A stretch of 64,000 nt of DNA from Varroa destructor (Eukaryota > Arthropoda > Arachnida > Mesostigmata > Varroidae). The stretch lies in contig NW_019211456.1 in assembly GCF_002443255.2 (NCBI RefSeq), positions 52,760,486-52,824,485 on the forward strand. Reading direction: 5' to 3'. Below, in pieces: positions 37,331 through 50,200 of the stretch. A model generated the notes under the pieces. It saw only the letters and a list, made by a program, of their open reading frames with translations. It had not been told where the DNA came from and ran no database searches. How positions within the stretch are numbered: the stretch's first letter is position 1; each line of letters starts with the position of its first letter. A program made the translations under genes and the position numbers.

Positions 37331-38870
37331 CGAAACTTAGAGACAACATCTGGTTGAAGTTCTCCCCCTTACGGTACGGTCCTCCATTCTGGAAGCGTGA
37401 ACCACGGTGCAATTAACCTTGAGTTTTGCCTGGGAGGCCCAGATGATCTTCAGGTATATGATGGCCAAGATAGCCCGAGTTTTTTCCTTTAACCTTGTTT
37501 TTCAGACGACCTGTCGACAAAAGTATGTGTCGCAAGGGCAAACATTTTTTAGACGGATCGAGATTCGCTCAGCTATCGTGTAGCTAACGTATGACGGCAG
37601 CTCACCCGAATGGCTCCTCGGCCGTCATGAATTGTGACGTCAAAAGGGCACTGGCCAGGTCGCACAATCCACTATGAGCGGTGTTCGTCCACTTCAAAAC
37701 AGTCTTCAACTTGGGCGCTCAGAGGCAAGAGGATGCTCTCATTGGTCGAGTTGGATGCTATAAATGTGCTCAACCTTCTTGCTGTGATTTTACAATAGAA
37801 CAAGATAACCATCGACGACGGAGTGGCCGAACTCCGCCTTTCATACAGGTAATTGTCCTGGTTCAGTGAGACAGCCTAAGCCTACTTTTATATTCCATGT
37901 TGATGAAAATTTTACCTTACGAAATAAGAAAGCTAAGGAATTCAGTCGAAATGATCTTGTGTACAGACGATTTTGTGATATATGGCTTATATAAGTGCAG
38001 TGATATATAAGCTTTGTCATATGTACATGCAGCAAATTCTAGCTTAGCTCCACCCGCTAATCACAGATTTGGAATTGCTCGTAAACCTGACCAAGATGGA
38101 TATCTGAAGTTTAGAAGGGGAAGCAAGACAGCAGCTACTAACCTGATTACCCTTTACTTATGTAAACAGGTTTTCGTACTTTTGATTTCTGTTTGGTAGA
38201 CGCTTCACTGTGCATGTCCCCGAAAAGTGCAAAAGGCAGTATTGGCCATATGGGCAATCAGATCTCCCCATCGCTGGTTCCTCACAGCCGCTTTCGACTT
38301 GTTCGACCTCAAAACAGTTGTGATCGTAACGAATGGGACACGTCTTATTTAGAAAGATCTTGCAATAGAAAACCTCGAACTAGTAAATCGCATCAAAGTC
38401 TCCTTCCTCACAAAAGCGCTTAGACTATACGTAGTCACACGAAATCGCTTCGCGTATCTCCTAGCCAATTCGCCAGTGCTGTCTAAAGACCTTTCTAGGT
38501 TTCGAGTTTTATGTTCGGCATCGCCTTTAGGCATTTCATCCCGTCCGAAAACCTATGTCGTCGCTTCAGGCTTCTAGTAAAGGAAGCCCTCAAGACCAAT
38601 CTTAAGAACTAGCAGAAGAATCGCGGAGATTAGTGGGGATTTTTTCTTGAGGACGCGATGAGGAACAACGAGCAGAAAGGGACGAGCCGGCTAAATAGAT
38701 ATAGCGTTGCTGATTTTACCATATGTGGGTTCCATCGTAAACTCTGCAGAAAACCAAATCTCCATGAGTCTGACAACGCATGTAGGCGCCACAGATCCGA
38801 GGGAAACTGTGATAAATATCAGGCCACTGATGGTCCCTTGATACTACTATCTTTTAAATTATTTATATGA
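37331..38870. other. GC-richer tract, possibly the rest of the LINE relic
   Basis: The raised G+C continues without any reverse transcriptase block I can recognise (no YADD or GFRxGxST-like motif seen). Short frames at 37681-37869, 38014-38199, 38193-38423 and 38349-38534 have no clear family. A Cys-containing segment, GCYKCAQPSCCDF, near 37760-37798 is too short to call a zinc knuckle. It could be the same retroelement too decayed to read, or a different insertion. Confidence 0.3.
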
Positions 38871-41800
38871 ACTCAACAAGACTCATACAACCCATATGAA
38901 GCAAAATGCTTTAAATGTTTCAAATGGTTATAGATACTCACTCTGATATCGGGACATTGTGTTGCTAACCTGTTTATATTAAATTTTCGACTTCTACTAA
39001 CAAAAGCGAACGAATTAAATTCGATGGACTGACTGAAATTTCCTAATGGGTATAAAAATTGCTGAAAGCAGATAAATTCTACTCATTTCTATTGTTTGAA
39101 AGATAAAGCCTATTAGTATTGTAAGTCGTTTCAAGTGATGGGGTCTCTGCCTGCTGCCTGAGACTCCAAACGGTGCCTTAGCTATCAAATTGTTTAATTT
39201 CTTCTTAATAAAATCTTATTACATATGTATACGTGTAAAAGGTTTTTTTTTTGTAAAACGATGTTAGGAGTCCTGTATTGCGACGTTCAAAATGGCTTGT
39301 AGGAACCTTTGTTATATAGCTCCGGGCGTTCCTTAGAACGATGTTTTAGCCTGGCAAAAAGCCAATTTAAGACGAAAGAGTGTCTTAGGAGTCCGGAGTG
39401 TTGAATCCTTTGCCGTCGGATATCGAGCGCACGCTACTTACAAATCGAATTTCGCAATCAAGTTACGGCGAAACGATTCTAACTTGTTTGCACTTGAACG
39501 GGTCCCACCAAGTGTACTTTTGGAAGTCAGCGATACAAACATATTAGGAAATGCGGGATGTCGTGCTCTGCAACAATAAGTAACTGCTGGCTAAAATTGG
39601 CGATCAAGCGTCACAAACAAATTGTGGTATGTGATAAAACATGGGCTAGATGTATGATATGCGCAGGCTTATCCCCATTTGAGAAGATTCGAGAACATGA
39701 TGTAAATGAAATGAGTTCATCATATTACTATCAAGGTGTATGAAGCTTGCTGCGTAGCCAATAAGTCAACAACGGGTCGTGTGGCGACCCGGTGTTTAGA
39801 TGGAAGCGTTAGTGAGTTGCAACAGTCGGCGTTGCCGGAGGCGAAACGCATAGTCGGCGAAATCATTGCGCGTACTAGCTCGCTGAACACGCTTTGACGC
39901 ACGATTAATATCGCACGCAGCTCATACAGCGTCTGTCAATTGTCAGCACGTTCCCGTGCCATCTGTGTTTAGGTAGTATGGCGATCTATTTTGGTACACA
40001 CCGTTCTTTTGTAGCTAGCTTACTTATCGTGTAGGCGAGGCGCGGCATGCTTTGCAGCTTTTGAATCGCTCTAAATACATGCTAGTTCGCCTACTTATAC
40101 TAAAAAGTTCTACAAAGAAAAACTTGTCAGTTAAAATTATGTGTCGGCTAGTCGTTTGGCAGAATTTCAGTATTCAGGATGGAAAGTATTGCGTTACGGC
40201 GCTTTGCCCTAGAACCTCCGGCCATTTATTTCTGAGTATCTCTTGCATTGTTGACTAGTGTTTTATCATAGAGCATGTGCCGATAAGACATAAATCGTTG
40301 GAAAGAAACCGCTATGTTTCTCATTAGTGACTCAACTAAAGACCCTCAGTAAGGACTCTACAACGTTTTGGATCTCGGTTCGTTTGATCGTAGAATTAGG
40401 TTTCCCCCAATAGCACTGCACGTAAAGACTAGAGTAACATTGGCACTGGCTTATGTTTCGGGCTACGAGTCCTCTAATACAACGGTTTTTCGCATTATCA
40501 TCTAAGAATCATATTGTTATTAGTCATTGTCGTCTTTTTTAGTTCCTTCTGACCTTAGATTCCAGCTATCCTAAGCACCAGTAAAATGTTTATGTAAAGG
40601 CAGATTTCGAGTAGTCTGTATTATATTCGTTAGACCTGCCCAGTGCTTTGGAACGATAAGGCCCATCTATGTGATGTAATATAAGTCTGGACAAGCATTT
40701 GCAGTAGGGTTGGTTTCGTCGATACTCTTCTGACATACCTAACTGAGCTACTTTCTTAGCTACTTAACTTAAATCTGTATACTACGTTGTCAAAAAAATA
40801 CGTGCTGGGATTTGCGTTAAAAGTTTTTAACAAAAAGATTAATGAAGTGTTCATGCCATTCGACTTCAATTAGTGCGACCCTTAAAAACGGTGACGTAAG
40901 CACACATCGAGACAGAAAACCGACGCAAAAAGAGAAAGGCATAAAGTGCGCGTGTTCCCTTTTCCACTGGTCACAATACGGGCTGATTTTCTCTACATTT
41001 GACTGCAACTAGAACTCACATTAAAAGTAGGACGATGTATGTTTGTATTCAACTTCATTGCGTGATGGGGGGAAACGTAGCAAAAATGTATCAGGAACAA
41101 CACGTGTCACCTAGCAAGACCAGCTAGCGTTTGATTCTTCCGCCAAAGGAAAAAGTAGCGCTAATGCAAACCCGTAACCTATGGATTTACGTCCTTCATT
41201 AATTTGATTATTGGCTAAGTCAGAATTTGATGTTTGCTTGTGTTTACAAAGCAATTTGTCACTTATTGCATGAGACTTAGGAGCGAAAGAGAAGCTCTCC
41301 TTAGCCGTCAGTATAATGGGAACGTCTCGCAGCGAAGCAACTCCAACTAATCGGCAAATGTGAACAAGAAGAAAATTTATGACGAGATCTTTTCATTTAT
41401 CTAGAAATCGCTAAATTTGTAGAAGCAGCGTGATCTGGGCCGCTATTGCGTATCTATTTGATGAATAGCGTGTCATCGTAACCAGAGCCAACAAGCATCC
41501 TGCCGCTTAGGTTCGAATCTCAGCGTCGACAAAAATTAGTTCCAGTTACTTATAATTAGGAAAATAAAATAATTAAGGAAAATAAGGAATTGACAACATC
41601 GTTAAATGTATAAGTCATTAAATATTTTTATAAGGTTAATAGACGCCTGTATAATTGCTCCGCCATTTTATAAGTCTGTTAGAGAAACCTCAGATGAGTT
41701 CGGCAAGGCTTGCTCCGGTTAGACCCCCCAAAAAAGGGCAATTTCTTGATGGTATACCCAAAAATAGTTGATTCTAAAAACCCGTTTGCGTAAAATGAAC

Positions 41801-44270
41801 AACTGGTAATGCCATAGAAAAAAAAAAACGCTGCCATTTGAGTGTTTGTGTACAGTTGCTACATGCATCTATGTAAGTTTTATCGTGCACAAACAGCGAA
41901 AAATTCTACTTGGTCGCTGATTCGTTTGTTCCCTCGATGAGTTGTCTCGAAAAGTCGTCGAAAAGCTTCTAAGTCAGAAGCTGAGAGATAGGCGTGAACG
42001 CGCATGAACATGGATAGTTGTGGAAAATGAAACTAATGATAATTCCACTATAATTGGAAGTGACTAGCTGGCGCCTCGTCTTCTAGGAAAGACAGCAGCA
42101 CGCCAGGCGCCAAGGGATAAAGGCTTTACTTAGATGGCACCTATGTAGAGGTCATATTTTGGCAACACAGAGCAGAAATAAGGGTGACAAGGTTCCTCTG
42201 GTTGTTGTAGAAAATTGTAGAAGCGCCTACCCTTAGCAATACGGTTTTTTTTCATGTAGAACTGCACATTGACGTAACTCACCAGCTCGTAGACACCCAT
42301 GAGCTTACATGAATATAAGCGGTAAACGGAATGGTGGTTTTTGAACGCAAATAAATCAATTATTGTATACCTTCACAACGGTCCTGATACTTGCCTCACA
42401 TACCATGGTCTTGGACTAGAAAAACTAGCGCGCACCATTATTTAAAGGGGTGATCGCAAATGTGTGAGGTTAAAAGTGGCAAGTGACATTTTGTATCTTT
42501 TAGTAAAATAAAGGTCACTATTACTATTTCGCCCATGGGCAAATGCTGTTGATTACCATCAGAATTATGTCCGTGTGTAAAGGCTTAGGAGTTCATTAAC
42601 ACGATGAAGTCGATTTATTTATTACTTAACGTATGTAAACAGTAACATACAATCAACTCGAAATGTGTCTTCAGTGTAGATATGATATCCAACAAGGATT
42701 CGTGTTCGCTGAGGTGATCGGGATAGGTTATTTGTGTGGAGATTAGAGCCCTAATAGCTGATATCCCACATCATCAAACAACTTGTTGCATGTTACAAGT
42801 AATTAGTACCATCTGTTCTGTTCCTTTCTGTGTATCATATACCCATCTTAGGTTCAGACACCTATACTGCCTATGCTACCGTCTTGGGCCTAAGCTGACG
42901 TATCTAGCCGTAGACGTTTTATTAACCAACCACTTTGGATGCATATATTTTATATGGATACACATGATACTAGCTATGCAAATAGCTTATCTTTTATTCG
43001 TATCATGTAGAAAGAGCATATTGAACTAAGATGAATAACATCAAGTCTATAAACGGCCGATTTTGTTAAATTATTTATTTAGAAGCGTGCGACAAGTACT
43101 GATATTGGCATCGCAAAAATCTTCACCTGTCAGCCAGATTGTTAGTGCTATCGATCCGCAGGTCTGCTACCCGCCATATTGACTACATACAGCGAATCGA
43201 ATTAATGTTTAATCCGCGAGAGAAACTTTCTATCTGAAGATAACAAAACCTCAACGAGTAGAGAGAGGGCTTCTCTCAAATAATATACGCACAGTCTCTG
43301 CATACGACTATGGGAAAATTAAGGCATACGTCAAAAAGTATGTAGAACTTTTTGCCCATGCTTGGAATTAACTACCCGTAAAAGCTTCGGTCTCAGTGCG
43401 AACTCTGCCACGGCGTAACTAAGCAAATGATGTCCCGGAGAAGTCCTGGTTCATTCGTGCTTAAATTAGTTTGGAATGAGTTCGTAACATACTCAGCATG
43501 TGCGAGCATGCCTTATTAATTCACCCTGTATCAGGATAATTAGTCGACCGGAGAATACTTTTACTAATCAACGAAAAATATGGTCTGTTTATCAATTTAG
43601 TATTCAAAATGATATACTTTCTTAGAAAAAGTTCACTTATAGAGGCTTATTTTATTACGTTTATATACACGTATGTAATGTTTCATCTTAAGAAGACGAC
43701 ATATTTTTCTATGCATGCAAAAAATATAATAGCTCAACGTTTGTCTGTCTTTCATAAACTTACTATTGCATTTACAGAATTCAATTCAAGGTTCAATTGC
43801 AACGGCACCATAAACTAACTGCTCGAAATATTTACGACGTAATGGCTGTCAGGAAAGAAAATTAGTAAGGTTTTTTTGTCCTCTTGTCCAAAACCTTTTG
43901 TCCGACAAAAGGTAATTTTCCGACAAAAGAAAACCTCGATTAAATAAAATCTTAGGTCTAGCGTATTGCAGTAAGAGCCAATAGGTCTATCATTCTTTAG
44001 TGTTTTTTTTTATCGTGGGACTAGTAGAACGTTGTAACGTTAACAATTCTTAACACCTTCTGCTACGCCAATGGGCCCATGTACTTACATCCGTGCATCT
44101 CCATATAGTCTACTGTATATAGAAATCGTTTTGCTTACTCAATTAGCATGAGAACAATCCGAAATTTGCCTTGTAAGAGTTCCGAAAAACATAAAAATAG
44201 AACTGTCTGGGAAATAGAGGTTTGTCAGATATAGTTTAGTTCTTTTTGGTTACTGTATGCAGAAGTAAAT
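38871..44270. other. Unassigned stretch
   Basis: No confirmed gene. A GC-rich 60-codon segment without ATG (39714-39893, plus) is open between stops and reads like coding sequence (VATRCLDGSVSELQQSALPE) but is unrecognised. A T-loop-like GGTTCGAATCT at 41510-41520 lacks a tRNA around it. The palindromic repeat at 43894-43912 is listed separately. Confidence 0.4.
43894..43912. repeat. Nine-base inverted repeat with one-base centre and a neighbouring direct copy
   Basis: CCTTTTGTC, then C, then GACAAAAGG. The right half, CCGACAAAAG, occurs again at 43919-43928, and TTTTTTGTCC lies just upstream at 43872-43881, so the motif is reiterated within 60 nt. Confidence 0.85.
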
Positions 44271-47200
44271 TGTTGCCAGTCGCCGACTGTGACTACGGCC
44301 CACCAAGTTGATCATAATACCAACACAATACGACAATAGCTGCAACGGTGATGTTGTTGTACGGGTACTACGATATTACTAGTAGCGCTCTGCTGCCGTG
44401 GCCTTTCGCCAGTATAATGCACGCGCTACTAGGACGAAAACGCCACTGCTGGTCGTAAGGTAGTAATGTGCCGGACACGTTCAGATCCTACGCCCCAATG
44501 GCAGCATTTACGTGGCGCTACGCACCGTCAAGACAACGGACGACCGCCGTAGCAGCAATGACGCACTATGGCATTGTGACTTCTGATGACCTCCAGATCC
44601 GTTCACCTCCTGTAAGACACGCGGACAAAGCCTGCAGACAACTAGAGCGGTTTTGCATCTGATAACGGTAGAACCAGATCCAGCGAGGGCTTACTATAGG
44701 TGAAATTCCTAGCGCGCTGCAGTAGCTGAAGCACTATTTATTTTTTCATAATATGTAAGGCGCAAACGGTCCATGTCATTTGTCGATGGCCAGTTCCGGC
44801 AGGCTTAGCCCAACCCCTTACGGTGCAGAGCCTTGCTAGCACTTAGGAGTGATTAAATCATATATAGCGAGGGTGCCAACGATGGCTCTTGGCTTCACTC
44901 TCTGCAACAATGTCAGCCCTATTTATTGTTAATCGGCATAAAGGGCGGAAAATAAAGGGAAAATTAGCGTGTTTTATATGGCGAAACGTGATCATGCCTT
45001 GAAAGCGAAGGTTTTTTTCAACCTATATTTATTTTCCTTGACATACTAAATATTTATATATGTACGTATGTTATTTTGTAGCCACTGAAACTCGTTGATT
45101 CAGTCACCGCCATCGCCGGCTACTGCACCCTATTTACAATAAAATGGGCAGATTCTATTTAAAAAGGACGGGCGGGTTACTACGATGTGGTCCCCGCCAA
45201 GAAATTTCCTCTCATTAACATAGACTGATACTAAGCATAAGCATAAACAGCTGAAGACACCGTTAAAGAACGATGTCGAAGACTGGGTGATACTGGTATC
45301 TGCAGCTAAATATAAATGTGGAATAGTACGAAAACGGAATGTCTACAGAGTGGAGAGGGAAAATTATGGCGGGCTATTTATCGTAGCGGATGTGCATTCA
45401 TTTTCTACTATTGGCGCCAAATAAATGCCGGTTCTTTTTGAAACAAACAGCAAATTAGTTATGGCCAACAACAGTGCGTCCTTTTTGGAAGTCGCACAAA
45501 GACCAGTTATTATCCAATCTTTCCACTTTAGACGAACCTCTTATTAAAGCTTTTTTACCGGAAATGGGCCGCCTACGTTATTGCCAGTTTTCATACGGCC
45601 TCTGAGAAATTCATAGGAAGCTTTGATTAAAAAAACGAGAAATTCCCAATAAACTCGTAAGAGCTCGAATTAAAATGGCCCAAAAAGCTCTACGTACAGC
45701 TGAGTTTTTAATACTGATAGTGCCATTTTGGGGAAAAGATATCAATTGTAAATCATATCGTCCAGATAAGCTGCCGCGATTAGTCTTTTTGAAAATGTTT
45801 GAGCTTTTTCGATTTTCTGACTTGTTTCGGATGTTCCTCTTTTTCATTCATTTATTCATTAAAGATTGTTGATGAACAGTTACATTTAGACTTAAATTTT
45901 TCGAGTTTGCCGTCCGGCACCATTGTCAGGCTTTCAGTCAAGAGGCTGGATCACAACAAAAAACGATCTATATACACGACTAAATTCGAACTCAGACCGC
46001 CACGTGTCTCTCAAGTTCCACACGCGAACTCGTTATTTACTGCGCCATCATCGGGACAGGAGGTTACATCTGCTGATGACCAAATGGAAGTAACATGAGG
46101 GAGGAATAAACTAAGTGGAGGAAAAGGTTTCAGGGAAGTTTGCAAGGGCGTGAGAAGTTCGTAGCAGTGGGCACTGCGGTTGTTGCTGAACCTGGAAACT
46201 GCTGCTAACTTGTGTTCAGAGAAGTGTGCGAAGGGAGTTAGTTGGTAATTATATGTATTAAATTCAAAGGCCTTATGTGCGTGTTTTGCATTAGTATAAG
46301 TTAGATTTGACAGACAGGAGCGAGCTAGTAACGCTAACGGACGGTGGACCCGCCTGGTCTGTTCTGATTGCGCCAGCAATCTGTGGTAGAACTTGACGAA
46401 TTAGTAGGCAAAGCGAATAGCGGTCGTGTTGACAATCGCAGTGAAGTACTGCTAGCGATACGTTAAAGTATGCATGATGGCATCTTTTCTGTGTTGTCCG
46501 TAGTACTCGTCCGCTAGCGCTGACCGCAATCCTATCCATCCGCGTATCTACGTATGTGTCGGCTTGTGTATATCTTTCGTTCGCTGTTAATGTCTCCTGC
46601 TCATGCATTAGCATTATGTATTGCCATGTGCCGCCTAACGCATACGAACAGGAATCCGCCAATCGTCATTAACTGGTGGCCTCGAGAAAGTCAGGACATG
46701 GGCCTACTGGATAAAACTGGATAAGATGTGCGGTCGTTTTCGACCAAGAGTTGACACCGGGGGATAGACGGGGGACAGAGAGAGTAACTTAATGGAAACT
46801 GAATTTGCGGTGCGGTATGAACGCTATTGCGGCAATAGCGACTATAAATTTATCTGTGGAATGGCATTGCCAAAGGTTTGCAAATATCAAAGAAGAATGC
46901 ATTTGAATTTGTAAAAAGTAGGAAACAATTGTGTACTGCGCATTTGATGTTTGTTATTTATATTTTCAAGAGACTCCCTAAGAAATACAAATAGGATTAT
47001 TTGTTTTGTAATTTTTCGTTAATATAGCCTCCACTGAGAAAGGCGCTTTCGCTAATAAAAGTACCCCTGTTACCTTTTACGGCGGTGTTCAAATCATTTA
47101 GAGGTAAACATACGAGCAGATTCATGTCGAGGGCAGGATGAGATGGCGTCAAGTACCAAATACTCAGTATTATCCAAGAATATAACGTCCGGTCCTGATA

Positions 47201-50200
47201 CTCGTTACTTTTTCCTTATCGCTAATACTTTTATGGTTCTAACCTAAATCTTCGCTTGCTGTTCAGATGTCAATGCTCATATCCGGCTTTGCTATATCAT
47301 AAATCTAAATACATTTCCTTCTGTATCTAACTGATTGGTCTGTGATCTAGTATCGCATCATATTTTTTTATTTTAGTAAAATAATTTTCATTACTTAGTA
47401 GGGATATCTGGATATGAAATTGTCCTTAGAAACGACATACGTTATTCGAAATTATGCCGTTTATTTTAGTGCTATGTCTTGGTTAAGGCGGCTTGCTATG
47501 GATAATTTGTTTTCTCTTACTCATCCTTAATCGTGTTCCCTAAAATTGCGATGGTGGGGAATATGCGTGAGTGTACGTTCTATTTCTGAAATGATTGAAG
47601 AGAATACACGGAGCTACCTGGCGGCCATCTTATTTCAATATGACTTTGAACCCGTTCGTTTTCAGCTTGTTGTAGTGATTGTATCGGCGAACATCCTCCT
47701 CTTCTCAGATGCCGGAGACGGGACGGAAATAGAATGGAATGTGTTTCGGAAAGGTGGTGAACACTTGCTATCGAATTGAAAGTACAGCGTCTCGTCGTGG
47801 CGTTATCGTTGCTACTTCTTCAGCTGAAAATATAGAGATATTCCGGTATGTCCCCTCTCCCTTCTCGTTGCAGCCATTTTTCTTACGCTGTGCGTCCATT
47901 CCTATCTCAAACGAGTCAAATAAGAAAACGTACCAGAGACTTCCGAGGGTCCAGCAAAAAACAACGCAATAATATCGTTGAGCGTTGACAATTTGATCCT
48001 CCGTATGAAGATGATTAAGAAGATGACAAGGTTTAGCAAAAGTAATAGTTAAAAGATGTAGGCTAATAACCAGGCCCTCTCAGAAGAGGAAGAGGAGGGA
48101 ACAAAGGACAACAGGCTGCCAAGGGGTGCTTAGGAAACAACAACAAAGATATGGGGATCAAGAGCTAGTATACAGTATAAATAAACAGTCGTAAATTTGA
48201 GGAACCTGTGCCGGGAGGTTTCTCAAATGGAGCGAAAGTATAATAACCTTGGTCCTTGTAAGGAGAAAATGCTGGCACAACAAAAGTAAAAGCCAGAGGA
48301 AAAAAGGGTAAAAACGAAAACATAATTGAAGCTAAGTCACTAAGAGCGGTGGTTAACTTAACTGGGAGACGCAATAACAAGCTAAGTTGTAAAGGCACTT
48401 CAAAAGTAGAAGAAAAAGCAAAATCAGTTGATCTGCGTGCTTTGTTTTCTCCGCCGTGAAAATTTTACTACAGTAGAAACAAAAGTTAAAGGACAGAGAA
48501 ATATTTTGTCAGCAGTAAATATGCTAAGTCATAGAATTATTTGCTTGTAATTTATACGCTTTTTTATTTGTATTGGTTCAGATATTAATGGCTCCTTCTG
48601 TTATCGCGTTTACCTAAGTGCGACTAAATTATCCGGCTGCAGCGGCAAGATGTACAGTTTTTGTCTATGGTAATCGATGTGGGATCATAAACTGGGATGC
48701 GATAGGATCAGCTGGGCTACAATATATAATAAAAATGCAACACGTAAGTCTGTATCGTAAGAAAGATAATAGACATTTTTATTATTGCCCAAGCATAAAT
48801 GTCACATACAATTATGACTTTCTTATCGGCACATCTTCAACGAGAGCATCGCCTCCAGTTAGCGCCTGAAACAACAATAACTTTTCATGACAGTCTATAA
48901 GAAACAATGTTGAACTTAAAACGTACTATAACCCACTTTTTGTGACGTTCTTGTAAACTCTCCTGTTGACGACCATATCACAATAGTGATGTGTCTTTTA
49001 AATTTCTAGATTTTGCGCCCATCCGAAGTGGCTGAAATGCTGCCTATATGGAAGCTAAGGATGAAGTGTGTATTTATTTGTCAGCCATTGCCGTTGCATT
49101 GTGGTCGCGAAGCCCTATCGCTAGATGTTTCGTAGAAACATCGCGCCTGACACTATCTACCACTATTCTTCGAGGCCAAATAAATAAGACGCTATTACGT
49201 TACCTGTTCGCGACTGCCCCGAGGCAGCGCACCTAGAAGGGGTTGTCGCGCTACGTAGCGTCATGACAACGAACGTCGATATTGTCGATTAAACCACTAG
49301 TAAGGACGAATTTTACTGGTATAGTGCGTTTGTTCTCTATCTCGCCATGACCGACCAATCAACAACTTATCATCGTGATTTTGTTATGTTGTGCATTTCC
49401 TTCTTTTTACTACTGCCTTTTTCCTTTCTCGTCCACTCTCCGCCCGTCGGTTGGCATCGACCGGGGTAATTCTTTCTTTCATCCTCTCAAAATTTTCCGA
49501 ATCCTTCCACCTCCCACTATAGAACGGCACACCAAAGATTACGCATAGTCTTCATGGTAACGTAAATACGTTGCAGTCAGCGTTCGTTTTGCGTAAACAA
49601 TGTGTGGGCAAATCGAGGACACGCGAAAGTATTATTCAGGGACAAGCAGATGGTGACAGCGGTCGGAAAGGTCGAAGTGGCGAAGGGAGGAATGACAGAA
49701 TAGAACGAGAGAGCAACAGAGGGAATACAAGAGGGAAGAAGAAACATCACAATGGAACGTGCATCTACCGGTTGATGACAGGGTAAACGAAAAAGTAACG
49801 CCTGCATTCATTCATAGTCTATAGTGCATAAAATGGAAATGGGTGAGAGAGACAAAAGTGTTCGAAAAGCGTGGAGACTATAGCACGCTCTACGTTACCC
49901 GATGCGTATATAGTTGTTATATTGCGGTGAAAGCAGTAGTAGAACGTGTCTGTATCGGCTAGCAGACTGATTCGGCTAGTTAGTCGCTTCTGGTTCCATA
50001 ATGTGGGCGGAAAACACAGAGGAAAGTGCAGATCCCGCAAGTTGCCTTTTGTTGTCTCTATTCGCAAAGACTACTGCCATCATCATTACTAGTGAAGCAA
50101 TATCATAAACAGTTTGCTCAACGTAATGGTAAAAGTGAGAGCAGCTTGTTGGTGGCGTCAGCATCTCAATGTCCTGTTTCTTTTTTTCCTTACTCTGGAC

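Noticed and set aside
41495..41530. tRNA T-loop-like GGTTCGAATCT with an apparent acceptor end
   Set aside because: The T-stem has a mismatch, and the expected 5' acceptor GTCGACG and a D-arm are not found upstream.
46011..46662. Two overlapping minus-strand frames of 122 and 123 codons
   Set aside because: They are in a GC-richer patch but resemble no protein; the longer begins at TTG and neither has splice or domain support.
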